Positions 11,001 to 23,305 of a stretch of 64,000 nt of DNA are shown here, piece after piece; the first letter of the stretch is position 1; every line of letters starts with the position of its first letter. Origin of the DNA: Manihot esculenta (lineage: Eukaryota > Streptophyta > Magnoliopsida > Malpighiales > Euphorbiaceae); contig NC_035171.2 of assembly GCF_001659605.2 (NCBI RefSeq), forward strand, positions 4,470,325 through 4,534,324, written 5' to 3'. Made by a program: the position numbers and the translations under genes. The notes under the pieces were generated by a model. The model saw only the letters and a list, made by a program, of their open reading frames with translations, did not search any database and was not told the origin of the DNA.

Positions 11001-13001
11001 ATGAGCTAGAAACCCCTGACAACCCCTCCTCAACAACCTGTGAGCCTGAAGGGCTGATATCAAGCCTCTAGGCGTCCCCCTCCTGTCTCCTCTGAAGACA
11101 CATACTGACCCATCCAGATCCCTAAGACTAACTACCTTGTCCCTGCAATCCAAGGTAGCACCATATGTAGATAGCCAATCCATCCCTAGAATGACGTCAA
11201 AATCTATCAAATCTAGAACCACCAGGTCAGCTGGAAGGCATCTACCTTCTATAAACACTAGACTGTACCTGCAGACTGACTCTGCTACTGATGGGTCACA
11301 TTTGGGTCCACTGACCCAGAGAGGACACTCTAACCCAGAAACTATCAGACCCAACCTCTCTACGGCTCTAGAAGCAATGAAAGAGTGAGTAGCACCGGGG
11401 TCCATTAAAGCATACACATCAGAACACCCAATGATGAGTTTACCTGACACCACCGTGTTAGATGTGTTAGCCTCTTCTTGCGTCATCGTGAAGATCCGCG
11501 CTGGGGCTGCAGGACCTCCACCTCGGGAACCTGCTGCTGCTGAAGAAGAGGCTGCTCCTCTTCCTCGACCTCTGCTACTAGCCTGAGTTTGTGCTGGTGC
11601 TGCTGGCTGAGCTACACTGCCAGAACCCGTCTGCTGAGACTGTGCCATAGAAACTGTTCTAGGACAATCCCGAGCCATATGCCCCTCTTGTCCACATCTA
11701 AAACATGCATTTGTCCCAGCTCGACAAACTCCTCTGTGTAACTTTCCACACCTCATGCACACCTGACTTCCCGAACCAGGGTTTGAACTACTTCCCATTC
11801 CTAGTCCGGACTTCAGCTTGTTCCAAAACTTACTCTTTTTAGACTTGGACCTGTCCATTTTTCCACTTCCTGATGCCTTGGGTACTGAAGTTTGAGCCAC
11901 TGACTGCCTAACCTTCCCTTCAATGATCGCACTAGCCTCCATTCTCCGAGCCATATCTACTATAGCATGGAAGCTCTCCCTCTCAGCTGATTGTATCAAG
12001 GAGGAATACCTGGAGTTTAACTTCATAATAAACCTCCTGGACTTCTTCTGATCAGTATCAAGAGATTGCCCTGAAAAAGGCAAGAGCTCCATAAATTTGT
12101 CAGCGAGATCATCTACGGTCATCTCATCACTCTGCCTCAGTTGTTCAAATTCTAACATCTTCATCTCCCTCGAGCTATCGGGAAAAGTCCATCCCGCAAA
12201 CTCGTTAGCAAACACCTCCTAGGTGAGACTGTCTATCCTCGGTTCTACATAGCTTCGATACCACTCTTTAGCTTTCTTACATTTCAATGAGATCCCTGCC
12301 ATCTGAATGGCTCTGGTATCGTCAGCCCCTAGCTCATCTGTAAGCGTCTTCACCGTTTTGAGATACTCAAACGGATCGTCACCTGTATCAAATTGGGGAG
12401 CACCCAACATCAGATAAGCAGTCATTTTGACCTTTCCCCTTCTAGATGAACTAGGCTGTGATATTGGAACTTCTGGGGCTATAGGTTCTTCTGGTGGTGA
12501 TGGAGGTGCAACATTTTCTGGTATAGGGTGTACTGTTTCTGGATGATAAGATGGGGGTGGATACATAGGATACTGTGGGTATGGTGGATAGAATGGTGGA
12601 TATGTCATATAAGATGGGTAAGGGTTAAAACTAGGATGATCCGACATACCTCCCATCGAATATCCCGGATACTGTGGATAAGGTGGGTATTGAGGTGGTG
12701 AAACAAACTCCGAGGCCTGAGTGCCTCCCTGAGACTCACCCATGCCTTCCTCAGACATACCGACACCCAAATTACTATCCATCTGCTGCTCCACATCCCA
12801 ATCATCCTCCACTTCCATAGATACTCCTCCTTGCACTGTTCCTCTTCTGCTTCCATCAAAAGACCTTCTAGGGTCCCTTGACGTTCTTCCTCTGCTAGGC
12901 CTACTTGATATGGACCTAGGCAAAACAGGAGGATGGGCATCTGCACCCTCGTCCTGAGATGGTACTCTAGTCAATCGGGTAGATCGACGAGTTCCTCGCA
13001 T
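8058..13001 (-). pseudogene. gag-pol of chromovirus A, two amber codons
   Basis: One frame of about 1648 codons running from MRGTRRSTRL to a stop after QQYPYLF. In order it holds a proline/tyrosine-rich Gag start, the retrotrans-gag domain, a CCHC knuckle ([14 protein letters not shown]), protease (ALMDPGATHSF), reverse transcriptase (FIDDILVYS), RNase H, integrase with HHCC ([10 protein letters not shown]...CEICQRVK) and DDE residues, and a C-terminal chromodomain-like tail ([18 protein letters not shown]). It is interrupted only by TAG at 12219-12221 (in Gag) and TAG at 10797-10799 (just before reverse transcriptase). Both changes relative to elements B and C fit a C-to-T type transition. 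It cannot make a full polyprotein as read here. Confidence 0.92.
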
Positions 13002-13239
13002 CTTGTTTTCTGAGAAAACAACACATAGCACAAAACATCAGTATCATATGGTCCATGTGGAAACACACATGAACCCTCATCACATATAAAACATGCATAT
13101 CATAACATCATCAAAGGACAAAACTCAACATCCTACCCTAGTGGACATGTTTTTCCTACTGTGCTTGCCCTTCTAGAACATCTATGAGCCCTATACACTC
13201 TAGGTCCGACCTTACGAACCTAGGGCTCTGATACCAATC
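13002..13239 (-). other. 5' leader of chromovirus A with tRNA-Met primer site
   Basis: Untranslated leader between the 5' LTR and Gag. At 13224-13239 the minus strand reads GATTGGTATCAGAGCC, complementary to the 3' end of plant initiator tRNA-Met, two or three bases from the LTR end at 13240. Confidence 0.85.
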
Positions 13240-14741
13240 TGTAACGACCCAGATTTCGGACCATTACCTGCACTAGGATCCAGATCGGCATAAGGCCGCC
13301 GGGACCCGTAGCAAGCCTCCTATACTCTCTGCATACCTGTATAAATCCCATACATGATCAAACATTTCCTGTCAAAATTTTGTTTTGTTCCCTGGCTTAA
13401 TCTGTGCATGCACTAACTCTGTAACCTGTGTATGAACCCCCTAACCAGAGTACTCATCAATGCTCTAGTTGGGTCCATACCATATGTGTTAAGCCTGGAC
13501 ACTCATACTCATCCATGAAACATAAACATAATCGACCATGTACATAAAGGGAATTAACATAAAACTGGGCCAAGCACAGTACTATACATCATTCTTAACA
13601 ATACTACACATCATTCTTAACAGTTCTAAACATCTATTTAAAAGTTTACATCATATACATCAATTACATGTCCACCACTAGCTATTACATGATCAGAACT
13701 CCTCTAACACTATCAACTCCCTGATCTGTCCCACACCTGCAAACTGGGGTAAAGGGAAAACGGGGTGAGCTATAAAGCCCAGTGAGTAGAAACATGGGGC
13801 ATTTTCATATAAACATGCTCTCATGGAATGCATCATAACTCAAACATTTCACGTAACGGATGAATCTTGTCACCATTAGCCCTCTCATCCTATGCCCGAC
13901 CCTCGACGGGGCTCCGCAGGCTATCACTTTATATCATGCAGTTGCCAAGACGCGTGGACATGAGGCAGCCCTAGACTTTCATCAGCATGCAAACATAGGG
14001 GGGTGCCAGGACGCGAGGACATGGGCAGCCTTGGACTTTCATCATCATACATAGGAGAGCTAATGGGTCACTCAAAATTCATCCACATCATCAACATAGT
14101 ATGCAATGCATCAACTTCATGAAACTAATGCAAAACAACCTAAAATATTCATAGCAATCATGATGCATGAGATATGCTTAAATTTTAAAACATGGTTTAG
14201 TTCTACTCACCTCAAACTGACTCTGCTGCAGCTGACCTACTGCTGTGGTCCTCGGTTCCTCTGGTCCGAACCTACATAGGTGGACTCAAATGAGGTACCA
14301 AACATAGACTATAAAGACTCTAAACAACTCTCCGGAAACCCCCTAGAACATCATAAAACCATCATGTAAAACAAGCAAAGAAAGGCTGGACAGGGCACTT
14401 TCGGCGGCAGGTTCGGTGGCCGAAACCCCCCTCCAGAGACGAAACTCATGCATGTTCGGCGGCACCTTCGGCGGCCGAAAGTCCCGTCCAGAGACGAAAC
14501 TCATGCACCTTCAGCAGCACTTTCGGCGGCCGAACCTTGCCTCTAGAGACGAAGGTCCCAACTTTCGGAAGCAAGCTTTGGCAGCCGAAACTGCCTCCAC
14601 AAGGGGTTCGGCGGCCGAAACTCCCTTCGGCGGCCGAACCTGGTTGCTTCCGTAAGGCAGAAACTCTGCATCTCACATGCACAACTCCCCCAAACTCATT
14701 CCAACTTGCATCAAACATAACACAACTAGCATATACTTAAG
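13240..14741 (-). repeat. 5' LTR of chromovirus A, first part
   Basis: Matches 5786-7287 of the 3' LTR, then breaks at TTAAG (14737-14741), where element B is inserted. The LTR resumes at 32368 after the second TTAAG copy. Confidence 0.92.
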
Positions 14742-15369
14742 TGTAACGCCCCGGAAATCCGGACCGCTACCGGCGCTAGGATCCAGATCGGCATAAGGCC
14801 GCCGGGACCCGTAGCAAGCCTAACATAACCTGTAAACATGTTTAATCCCATACATGATCAACCATATACATAAAAAAAAAAATCAAAACTTTTCTTTCAT
14901 ACATACTATCATCAACTAACTCAACCTGTGCATACTCTGAACATATACATAACATAATCCCTCTGTGGGATCTCATCAAGCCTCAAAGGCAAAACAACAG
15001 GTGTTGAGTTAATTTACATAAACATCATATCATAAGATCATGTACATACAAAAGGGATTAGCAATACACTATGGTCAAGCACAACTCTAACCTCAATAAC
15101 CTCATTACATAACATACTGAAAGTTTTTACATTTCATCATAATACAATTGTCATGTCCACAATCTAACTATTACATACATATGACTTTTCTCTTCTTGCC
15201 TTCTCTATCTATCCCGTACCTGCAAACCTGGGGGTTAAGGGAGAGGGGTGAGCTAGATGCCCAGTGAGTAGAACTGTAAAAAGAATATTTAAAACATGCT
15301 GTCATGGAATGCATCACTACACAAACATTTCACACCACGGGTGGACTGATTCAAAAATCCCTCAGCTCC

Positions 15370-15441
15370 ATGCCCGGCCCTAAAGAGGGCACCACAGGAC
15401 TTCGTATGCCCGGCCCTATTATGGGCACCACAGGACTTCGT
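15370..15441. repeat. 36-bp tandem repeat, two units, in LTR B
   Basis: Two units built around TGCCCGGCCCTA...GGGCACCACAGGACTTCGTA. The 5' LTR of the same element has three units (30821-30940), so the unit number changed after insertion. Confidence 0.75.
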
Positions 15442-15814
15442 ATTCAGAGGGCTAATGAATCATCCTAATGTCCATCCACTATCATCTATCACAACAATGC
15501 AATGCGGCATATTCGTGAATTCTAATGCAAACATCCTATAATATAATCATGATGCATGAAGCATGATAAAAACATTTAATTTCTTAATTTAAAAGGTTAA
15601 GTTTAGTTCCACTCACCTCTGGCTGACTCTGACAATCTCTGTAGCAGCTGGCTCACTGCTGGGGTCCTTGGTTCCTCGGGTCCGAACCTACATGGGTGGA
15701 CTCCAATGAGGGACCAAACATACATAAACATAACTCTAATATAACCCCCAAAAATCCCCCTAATGCATCATGAAAACATCACATAAAATATGCATGAAAT
15801 GGCTGAACAGGGCA

Positions 15815-16010
15815 CTTTCGGCGGCACCTTCGGCGGCCGAAAGTCCCAGACAGAGACGAAACTCAGGTAGGTTCGGCGGCACCTTCGGCGGCCGAAAGTG
15901 CCAGACAGAGACGAAAGTCTCTTTTCAGGGGCAACTTCGGCAACCGAAAGGCCTGCCTCCCCAGCCATGTTCGGCGGCCGAAAGTGCCTTCGGCTGCCGA
16001 ACCTGGTTTC
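15815..16010. repeat. GCC-rich inverted-repeat cluster in LTR B
   Basis: Repeated TTCGGCGGCCGAA and half-sites alternate with CAGAGACGAAA words, as in LTR A. A second group lies at about 16545-16690 around the promoter. Confidence 0.75.
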
Positions 16011-16520
16011 TGCCAAAGGGCAGAAACTTGGCTCCCTTTGCACATTTCGCCTCCAAACCTTCCAAACATGCATATTTTTCAACCAAAGCATGCATACAAG
16101 TTCCTAGGGGCCTCAAGCAAGCATATACCCCATCTACAACACTCCAAACACACACAATCAAGCCACATTGTTCATCAAAGCATCAAAAACCCATAAGCTC
16201 AACATATACCCTAACATGCATTCTACCCCTTAAAACTTCATAAAACTTGTTTAAAACACATAATAAGGGTGGATCCGAGCTTACCTCTTGAAGAAACGAG
16301 AGGAAAGGCGATCCTAGCTTGGAGATGGAGAGATTGAGCTCTTTGAACCTCCAAGTACCCAAATCTTGCTCTAAACTCAAAAATCTTCAAAAACAAAGTT
16401 ATAGGCTCATTAAAACGTGTGAGATTTGAAGGAAAAGATGCAAGATTGGTGAGGAATGACGGAGAGCTCACCTTGGCCGAAAATGGGGAAAAAAGCTCGC
16501 CCGTTTTCGGCTAAGGGACC

Positions 16521-16528
16521 CTTTTATA
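16521..16528 (-). promoter_or_regulatory. TATA box of LTR B (3' LTR copy)
   Basis: TATAAAAG on the minus strand following GGCCAGCCAC, the same context as in LTRs A and C. Confidence 0.65.
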
Positions 16529-16862
16529 GTGGCTGGCCAGGCCACGTTCGGGGCCCGAAAGTGCCTCCGCATCCATGCAATGTTCGGCGGCCGAACATAA
16601 GGTTCGGCGGCCGAACCTGCACTTCCCTCACTCATGCTTTCGGGGGCCTAACGTGCCTCCAAAATGCATGCATGTTCGGCGGCCGAACCTGGATTTTCCT
16701 CCAAAGATTTTTCATGTAAAACTCATTAAATTTCATACTTAAAAACATTAAAAACATGAAAACCTTTTATAAAAACATGCTTTTACCCTTCTAGAGGTTT
16801 CCGACACCCAAATTCCACCGGACTGTAGGAATTCCGATACCGGAGTCTAGCCGGGTATTACA

Positions 16863-16875
16863 TTCTCCCCCCCTT
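16863..16875 (-). other. Polypurine tract of chromovirus B
   Basis: AAGGGGGGGAGAA on the minus strand, immediately inside the 3' LTR of B. Confidence 0.85.
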
Positions 16876-16961
16876 AAGAACATTCGTCCCCGAATGTTTC
16901 TCAACTAGTACATGCATAGCAAAACAAACATAACATACATAAAACACATAGATACTAACCT

Positions 16962-17063
16962 CTAAAAGAGATGGGGATATTGCTGGAGCATGGACTCCCG
17001 TGTCTCCCAGGTGCATTCTTCCATATTGTGGTGGTTCCAAAGGACTTTCACCATCGGGATTTC
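16962..17063 (-). pseudogene. C-terminal end of B polyprotein (chromodomain tail)
   Basis: Minus-strand codons from [14 protein letters not shown] to a stop after QQYPHLF: the last third of the chromodomain-like tail. Upstream codons of B resume only at 25234, and about 77 residues between the two pieces are missing. The break at 17064 joins straight into the middle of an LTR of element C. Confidence 0.85.
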
Positions 17064-17576
17064 CTTGTAGCTCACCCCTCTCCCCTAACCCCAGATGTGC
17101 AGGTACAGGGTAGATCAGGAGGTTAGCCAGAGATTTGAAGTATGTTTATGTAATAGCTAGATTGTGGACATGACAAATGTATTATGATGTAATGTAAGAG
17201 ATCATAGCATGTTATGTAATGAGATATTTATATTGAGGTTATAGTTGTGCTTGACCCTATGAGTATTGTTATCCCATTGATACATGATCTATAGATGATG
17301 CTTATGTAAACTAACTCAACATATGTTGTAATGCCTTTGAGGCTTGATGAGATCCCACAGAGGGACTATGTTATGTATATGTTCAGAGTATGTGCAGGTT
17401 GAGTTAGTAGATGATGAAATGTATGAAAGAAAAGTTTTAATTGTTTATGATGATGTTGATCATGTATGGGATTAAACAGGTTTACAGGTTACATGTCAGG
17501 CTTGCTACGGGTCCCGGCGGCCTTAAGCCGATCTGGATCCTAGCGCCGGTAGCGGTCCGATTTTCGGGGCGTTACA
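17064..17576 (+). repeat. Truncated 5' LTR of chromovirus C
   Basis: Equals the last 513 bp of the 3' LTR (24721-25233). The first 1779 bp, including the promoter and GCC-rich region, are missing. The junction shares CTTGT with both partners (in B the related word is TTCCTTGTTCC, judging from A). Confidence 0.9.
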
Positions 17577-17847
17577 GAGTGGTATCAGAGCCCTAGGTTC
17601 ACATGGTCGGACCTAGAGTGTCGGGCTCATAGATGTTATAGAAGGTCAAGCACAATAGGAAAAGATCATGTCCACTAGGATAGGATAATGAGTCCTGTCT
17701 TGAATGATGATGTGAAATGCCATGACATGATGCATGTGCATTAATGATATGTTTTGATTGCTATGTATGTGATGAGGGTTCATGTGTGCCCATATGAACC
17801 ATATGATGCTAATGTTTGCTTGCTATGTGCTGTTTTCAGAAAACAGG
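17577..17847 (+). other. 5' leader of chromovirus C with tRNA-Met primer site
   Basis: TGGTATCAGAGCCC at 17580-17593, three bases after the LTR end, matches the initiator tRNA-Met primer site. The untranslated leader runs to the Gag ATG at 17848. Confidence 0.85.
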
Positions 17848-20800
17848 ATGAGAGGAACTCGTCGATCTGCACGATTGACTGGAGTACCACCTGAGGATGA
17901 GGGCATGAGCGCCCGTCCTCCAGCATTGCCTAGGGCAATGTCTAGCAGGTCAAGCAGGGAAAGAGTAGCAAGAGACCCTAGAAGGTCTTTAGATATGGGT
18001 AGAAGCAGATCAGTAAGGGGGACTGTGCAAGGCGGTATGTCAGAGGATGTGGGAGATGAGATGGATGTGGACCAGAGGAGGGATGGTAGCCTTGGAGTGA
18101 GTATGTCGGAAGAAGGGATGGGAGAGTCCCAAGGAGGCACACAGGCCTCGGGATTTGTTCAGCCACCTCAGTACCCACCTTTTCCACATAATCCCGGGTA
18201 TTCGATGGGAGGTACATCGGATTACCCTAGCTTTAGCCCTTTCCCCACACAGATGCCATACCCACCATACTACCCACCATACCCACAGTACCCTATGTAT
18301 CCACCCCCACCCTACTATCCAAATCCAGCAAACCCTACCCCAGGGGATGCTGCACCTCCTCCACCACCCACAGAACCCACAGTTCCAACAACCCAAGACC
18401 CTAAACCTAGCTCATCTGGAGGGAGCAAAGTGAGGATGACCGACTACATGAAGTTGGGTGCCCCCCAATTTGAAACAGGTGACGACCCATTTGTGTATCT
18501 GGAGAGGGTCAAAACCATAACAGATGAGATAGGAGCGGAGGACAGTAGAGCCATTCAGATGGCAGGGTTCACCCTGAAATGCAAGAAGGCCCGTGAGTGG
18601 TTCAAGGCCTATGTGAAACCGAGGGTGGACAGTCTTTCATGGGAGGAGTTTGCTAATGAGTTTGCAGGATGGGCTTTCCCTGATAGCTCAAGGGAACAGA
18701 AGATGATAGAGTTCGAACAGTTGAGACAAACTGATGACATGAGTGTAGATGAATACACTGACAGGTTTATGGAGTTGCTGCCATTTGCTGGCCAGAACCT
18801 TGATACAGACCATAAAAAGTCAAGGAGGTACATCATGAAGCTCAATTCCAGGTATTCCTCCTTGATACAGTCAACAGATAGAGAGAGTTTCCATGCCATA
18901 GTGGATATGGCCCGGAGAATGGAGGCTAGTGCTATCATCGAGGGCAGAGTTAAACAGTCAGTGGCACAGCCTTCTGGTCTTAAGACCCCAGGTTCTTCAT
19001 CTCTGAGTGCAGCTGCTTCAGGCAGTAAGAAGTGGGACAGAAGCCCCAAGAAGTCAAAGAAGAACAAGTTCTGGAGCAAGATCAAGTCAGGTCTGGGATT
19101 AGGAGGTGGCTCAAGCTCTGGTGGAAATAGTGCTGTGTGTGCTAAGTGTGGTAGGCCACACTGGGGAGTATGCCGGTTTGGGACGACAGCCTGCTACAGA
19201 TGTGGGCAACAGGGACATATGTCACGGGAGTGTCCTAGAGCAGCTCCTACGGCACAGCCTCAGCAGACAGCTTCAGGCAGTGTAGCACAGCCAGCAGCTC
19301 CAGCCATGACACAGGCCAGTGGCAGAGGCAGAGGGAGAGGGTCAGCCTCTTCTTCAGCAGGGTTCAGAGGTGAGGGTCCGTCAGCTCCAGCAAGGATCTT
19401 CACCATGACACAGCAGGAGGCTAACACATCCAACACCGTGGTGTCAGGTAATCTCATCATTGGGTGTTCTGATGTGTATGCATTGATGGACCCTGGTGCA
19501 TCTCATTCTTTTATTGCACCGAGAGCCGTTCAGAGGTTAGGGTTGATGGTCTCTGGGTTAGAGTGTCCCCTATGGGTCAGTGGACCCAAGTGTGACCCGA
19601 CAGTTGCAGAGTCAGTCTGCCAGTGTAGTCCAGTTTTTATAGAGGGAAGATGCTTATCCGCCGACCTTGTGGTTCTAGATTTGACAGACTTCGACGTCAT
19701 TCTAGGGATGGATTGGCTATCTACCCATGGTGCTACCTTGGACTGCAGAGACAAGGTAGTTAAGTTCAGATGTCAGGATGGGTCAGAGGTCGTCTTCAGA
19801 GGAGACAAAAAGGGTACACCTAGAGGCCTGATATCAGCTCTTCAGGCTCAGAGGTTGCTTAGGAGGGGATGTCAGGGGTTTTTGGCTCATGTGAGAGAGC
19901 TAGACAGTCAGGTTAGAGAGCCCGCCTCAGTGCCAGTAGTCAGAGAGTTCTTAGATGTCTTCCCAGACGAGCTTCCAGGATTACCACCTGCTAGGGAGAT
20001 AGAGTTTGAAATAGAGCTGATGCCTGGAACTAGGCCTATCTCTATCCCTCCCTACAGGATGGCACCAGCAGAGTTGAAGGAGCTTAAGGAACAATTGCAA
20101 AAACTGGTGGATAAGGGTTTCATCCGACCGAGTACCTCACCTTGGGGTGCTCCAGTGCTCTTTGTGAAGAAAAAGGATGGATCCCTCAGGCTTTGTATCG
20201 ACTACAGGCAGTTGAACAAAGTCACCATCAAGAATAAGTACCCGTTGCCAAGGATCGACGATCTATTCGACCAGCTAGCAGGAGCGGGTTGTTTCTCCAA
20301 AATAGATCTAAGATCTGGGTACCATCAGCTGAGGATTAGAGAGGAAGATGTACCAAAGACAGCCTTCAGGACCAGATATGGGCATTTTGAGTTCCTTGTG
20401 ATGCCGTTCGGGTTAACCAACGCCCCTGCAGCATTCATGGATCTCATGAACAGAGTATTTAGACAGTACCTGGATCACTTCGTTATTGTCTTCATAGATG
20501 ATATCCTAGTGTATTCCAGGAATGCAGAGGAGCATGCCCATCATCTGAGATTAGTTCTGCAGACCTTGAGGGAACATGGCTTGTATGCCAAGTTCTCCAA
20601 GTGTGAGTTCTGGTTAAGGAGCATCTCATTCTTGGGGCATATTGTGTCAGAGAACGGAATAGAAGTGGATCCCAAGAAAGTTGAAGCTGTGACTAACTGG
20701 CCTAGACCCACTACAGTAACAGAGATCATAAGTTTCTTGGGTTTGGCTGGTTATTACAGGAGGTTCGTTCAGGACTTCTCGAAAATTGCAGCTCCTTTGA

Positions 20801-22833
20801 CCAGGTTAACCAGAAAGAATCAGAAGTTCATATGGACCGAACAGTGCCAAGAGAGTTTTGAAGAGCTGAAGGGAAGGTTGACTTCAGCACCGGTGTTAGC
20901 TCTGCCAAACAGCAATGAGGATTTCACAGTGTTCTGTGATTCATCCAGAGTAGGTGTGGGTTGTGTGCTAATGCAGAATGGAAGGGTGATAGCTTATGCT
21001 TCTAGACAGTTAAAGAGGCACGAGTTAAATTACCCCACACACGACCTTGAGATGGCAGCAGTTATCTTTGCCCTCAAGATGTGGAGGCACTACCTCTATG
21101 GGGTAAAATGTGAGATCTTTACAGATCATAAGAGCCTGCAGCACATCTTGAGCCAGAGAGAGCTGAATTTGAGACAGAGAAGATGGGTAGAACTGTTAAG
21201 TGACTATGATTGCAAGATCCAGTACCATCCGGGTAAGGCTAATGTAGTGGCTGATGCCTTAAGCCGGAAATCACTTGGCAGTCTATCCCACATCACGGCA
21301 GAGAGGAGACCCGTGGTGAAGGAGTTTTACAAACTCATGAATGAAGGTCTACAATTGGAGTTGTCTGGTACAGGCGCTTTGATTGCACAGATGAGAGTGG
21401 CACCCGTGTTTCTGGAGCAGGTGGCTCAGAAACAGCATGAGGACCCAGAGTTAGTGAAGATTGTCAGGACTGTTCAGTCAGGTAAAGACAGTGAGTTCAG
21501 ATTTGATGATAGGGGGATCCTCCGCTATGGGAGCAGACTATGTGTACCAGATGACATAGGGCTAAAGGGAGACATTATGAGAGAGGCTCATAATGCAAGA
21601 TACAGTGTTCACCCTGGAGCCACCAAGATGTATCAAGATCTGAAGAGAGTGTATTGGTGGCCAGCTATGAAGAGGGAAGTGGCACAGTTCGTGTCAGCCT
21701 GCGAAGTGTGTCAGAGGGTGAAACTGGAACATCAGAAGCCGGCTGGAATGCTTAACCCGCTACCTATTCCAGAGTGGAAATGGGAAAATATAGCTATGGA
21801 CTTCGTAGTGGGGTTACCGGCGACACCCAACAGGTTAGACTCCATATGGGTGATTGTGGACAGACTCACCAAATCTGCTCACTTTATTCCTGTCAGGAGC
21901 AACTACTCTGTGGATAAATTGGCGCAGGTGTATGTGGATGAAGTAGTAAGGCTGCATGGGGTTCCTGTTTCAATAGTGTCAGATAGAGGGCCCCAGTTCA
22001 CCTCCAGGTTTTGGCGGAGTCTGCAGAGTGCTATGGGTACCAGACTAGATTTCAGTACTGCCTTCCATCCCCAGACTGATGGACAGTCATAGAGGACCAT
22101 CCAGACTATAGAAGATATGCTCAGGATGTGTGTGCTAGATTTTGGCGGTTCTTGGAGGCAACATCTACCCTTGGTGGAGTTTGCCTACAATAACAGCTAT
22201 CATGCTAGCATAGGGATGGCTCCATATGAAGCTTTGTATGGGAGGAAGTGCAGGTCACCCGTTTGCTGGGAAGAGGTTGGAGAGAGGTCCTTAGCAGGGC
22301 CTGAGCTTGTAGAGATCACCAGCAGGGTGGTGCCCATGATCAGAGAAAGAATCAGAACTGCCATGAGTAGACAGAAAAGTTATGCAGACATCCGCAGGAA
22401 ACAGGTAGAATTTCAGGAGGGGGATCTAGTATTGCTCAAGGTGTCTCCGATAAAAGGGGTGGTTCGGTTTGGTAAGAAGGGTAAGCTAGCTCCGCGGTAC
22501 ATCGGACCCTTTGAAGTCCTGCAAAGGATTGGGAGTGTATCGTACAAGCTGGATTTACCTGCATCTATGGAAAGAATCCATCCGGTTTTCCATGTTTCCA
22601 TGTTAAGAAAGTTCGTGTCAGATCCAGGCAAGGTTCTTAGCGAGCCTGATGTGGAGATCCAAGAGGATCTCATTTATGTAGAGCAGCCAGTATGGATTCT
22701 AGACACTCAGATCAGAAAGTTAAGGAACAAGGAAATCCCGATGGTGAAAGTCCTTTGGAACCACCACAATTTGGAAGAATGCACCTGGGAGACACGGGAG
22801 TCCATGCTCCAGCAATATCCCCATCTCTTTTAA
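17848..22833 (+). pseudogene. gag-pol of chromovirus C, one amber codon
   Basis: A frame of about 1661 codons. I take the start as the ATG of [10 protein letters not shown] (17848), conserved in A and B, rather than the upstream in-frame ATG at 17782. Approximate residues: Gag domain 200-390, CCHC knuckle [14 protein letters not shown] 449, protease [11 protein letters not shown] 545, reverse transcriptase FIDDILVYS 882, RNase H 1028, integrase HHCC 1248, integrase aspartates 1317 and 1380, and the chromodomain-like tail at the end. The only break is TAG at 22090-22092. It lies exactly 36 codons after the second catalytic Asp, at the Glu of the D-D-35-E triad. The rest (22093-22833) stays open in the same frame. 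The protease has DPGA where DTGA/DSGA is usual; A and B share this. Confidence 0.93.
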
Positions 22834-22928
22834 AGGTTAGTATCTATGTGTGCTATGTGTTTAGTATGTATGATATATTTTATGCTTTGTATGTACTAAT
22901 TGAGGAACATTCGGGGACGAATGTTCTT

Positions 22929-22941
22929 AAGGGGGGGAGAA
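22929..22941 (+). other. Polypurine tract of chromovirus C
   Basis: AAGGGGGGGAGAA directly before the 3' LTR start TGTAATACCC at 22942. Confidence 0.87.
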
Positions 22942-23114
22942 TGTAATACCCGGCTAGACTCCGGTATCGGAATTCCTACCGTCCGGTGGAATTTGGATGT
23001 CGGAAACCTCTAGAAGGGTAAAAACATGTTTTTATAAAATGTTTTCATGTATTTTAATGTTTTAAGTATGAAATTAAATGAGTTTTTGCATGAAAAGTCT
23101 TTGGAGGAAAACCC

Positions 23115-23285
23115 AGGTTCGGCCGCCGAAAGTCAAGTTCGGCCGCCGAACATGCATGCGTTTGGGAGGCACGTTAGGCCCCCGAAAGCATAAGAAAGGG
23201 GAGTCCAGGTTCGGCCGCCGAACCTTATGTTCGGCCGCCGAACATTGCATGGATGCGGAGGCACATTCGGCCCCCGAACGTGGCC
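23115..23285. repeat. GCC-rich inverted-repeat cluster upstream of the LTR C promoter
   Basis: Four TTCGGCCGCCGAA sites in about 130 bp plus CCCCCGAA variants, ending just before the TATA box. The orientation is the reverse of LTR A and B because C is on the other strand. Confidence 0.78.
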
Positions 23286-23297
23286 TGGCCAGCCACC

Positions 23298-23305
23298 TAT
23301 AAAAG
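23298..23305 (+). promoter_or_regulatory. TATA box of LTR C
   Basis: TATAAAAG after GGCCTGGCCAGCCACC, followed by a likely start region and a CT-rich leader. It is the best-looking promoter of the three elements, but it is in the 3' LTR and would fire towards the flanking B sequence. Confidence 0.7.

Larger units (their letters stand above)
14742..16862 (-). repeat. 3' LTR of chromovirus B
   Basis: Starts TGTAACGCCCCGG and ends TATTACA on the plus strand. Contains a two-unit 36-bp tandem repeat (15370-15441), GCC-rich inverted-repeat clusters (about 15815-16010 and 16545-16690) and a TATA box. Confidence 0.92.

Noticed and set aside
15370..15441. Short regular repeats that might suggest a CRISPR-like array
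   Set aside because: The units are adjacent tandem copies with no unique spacers, in a plant retrotransposon LTR.
18609..19085. Minus-strand ORF of 158 codons opposite Gag of element C
   Set aside because: An antisense shadow of a long, clearly homologous gag-pol frame.
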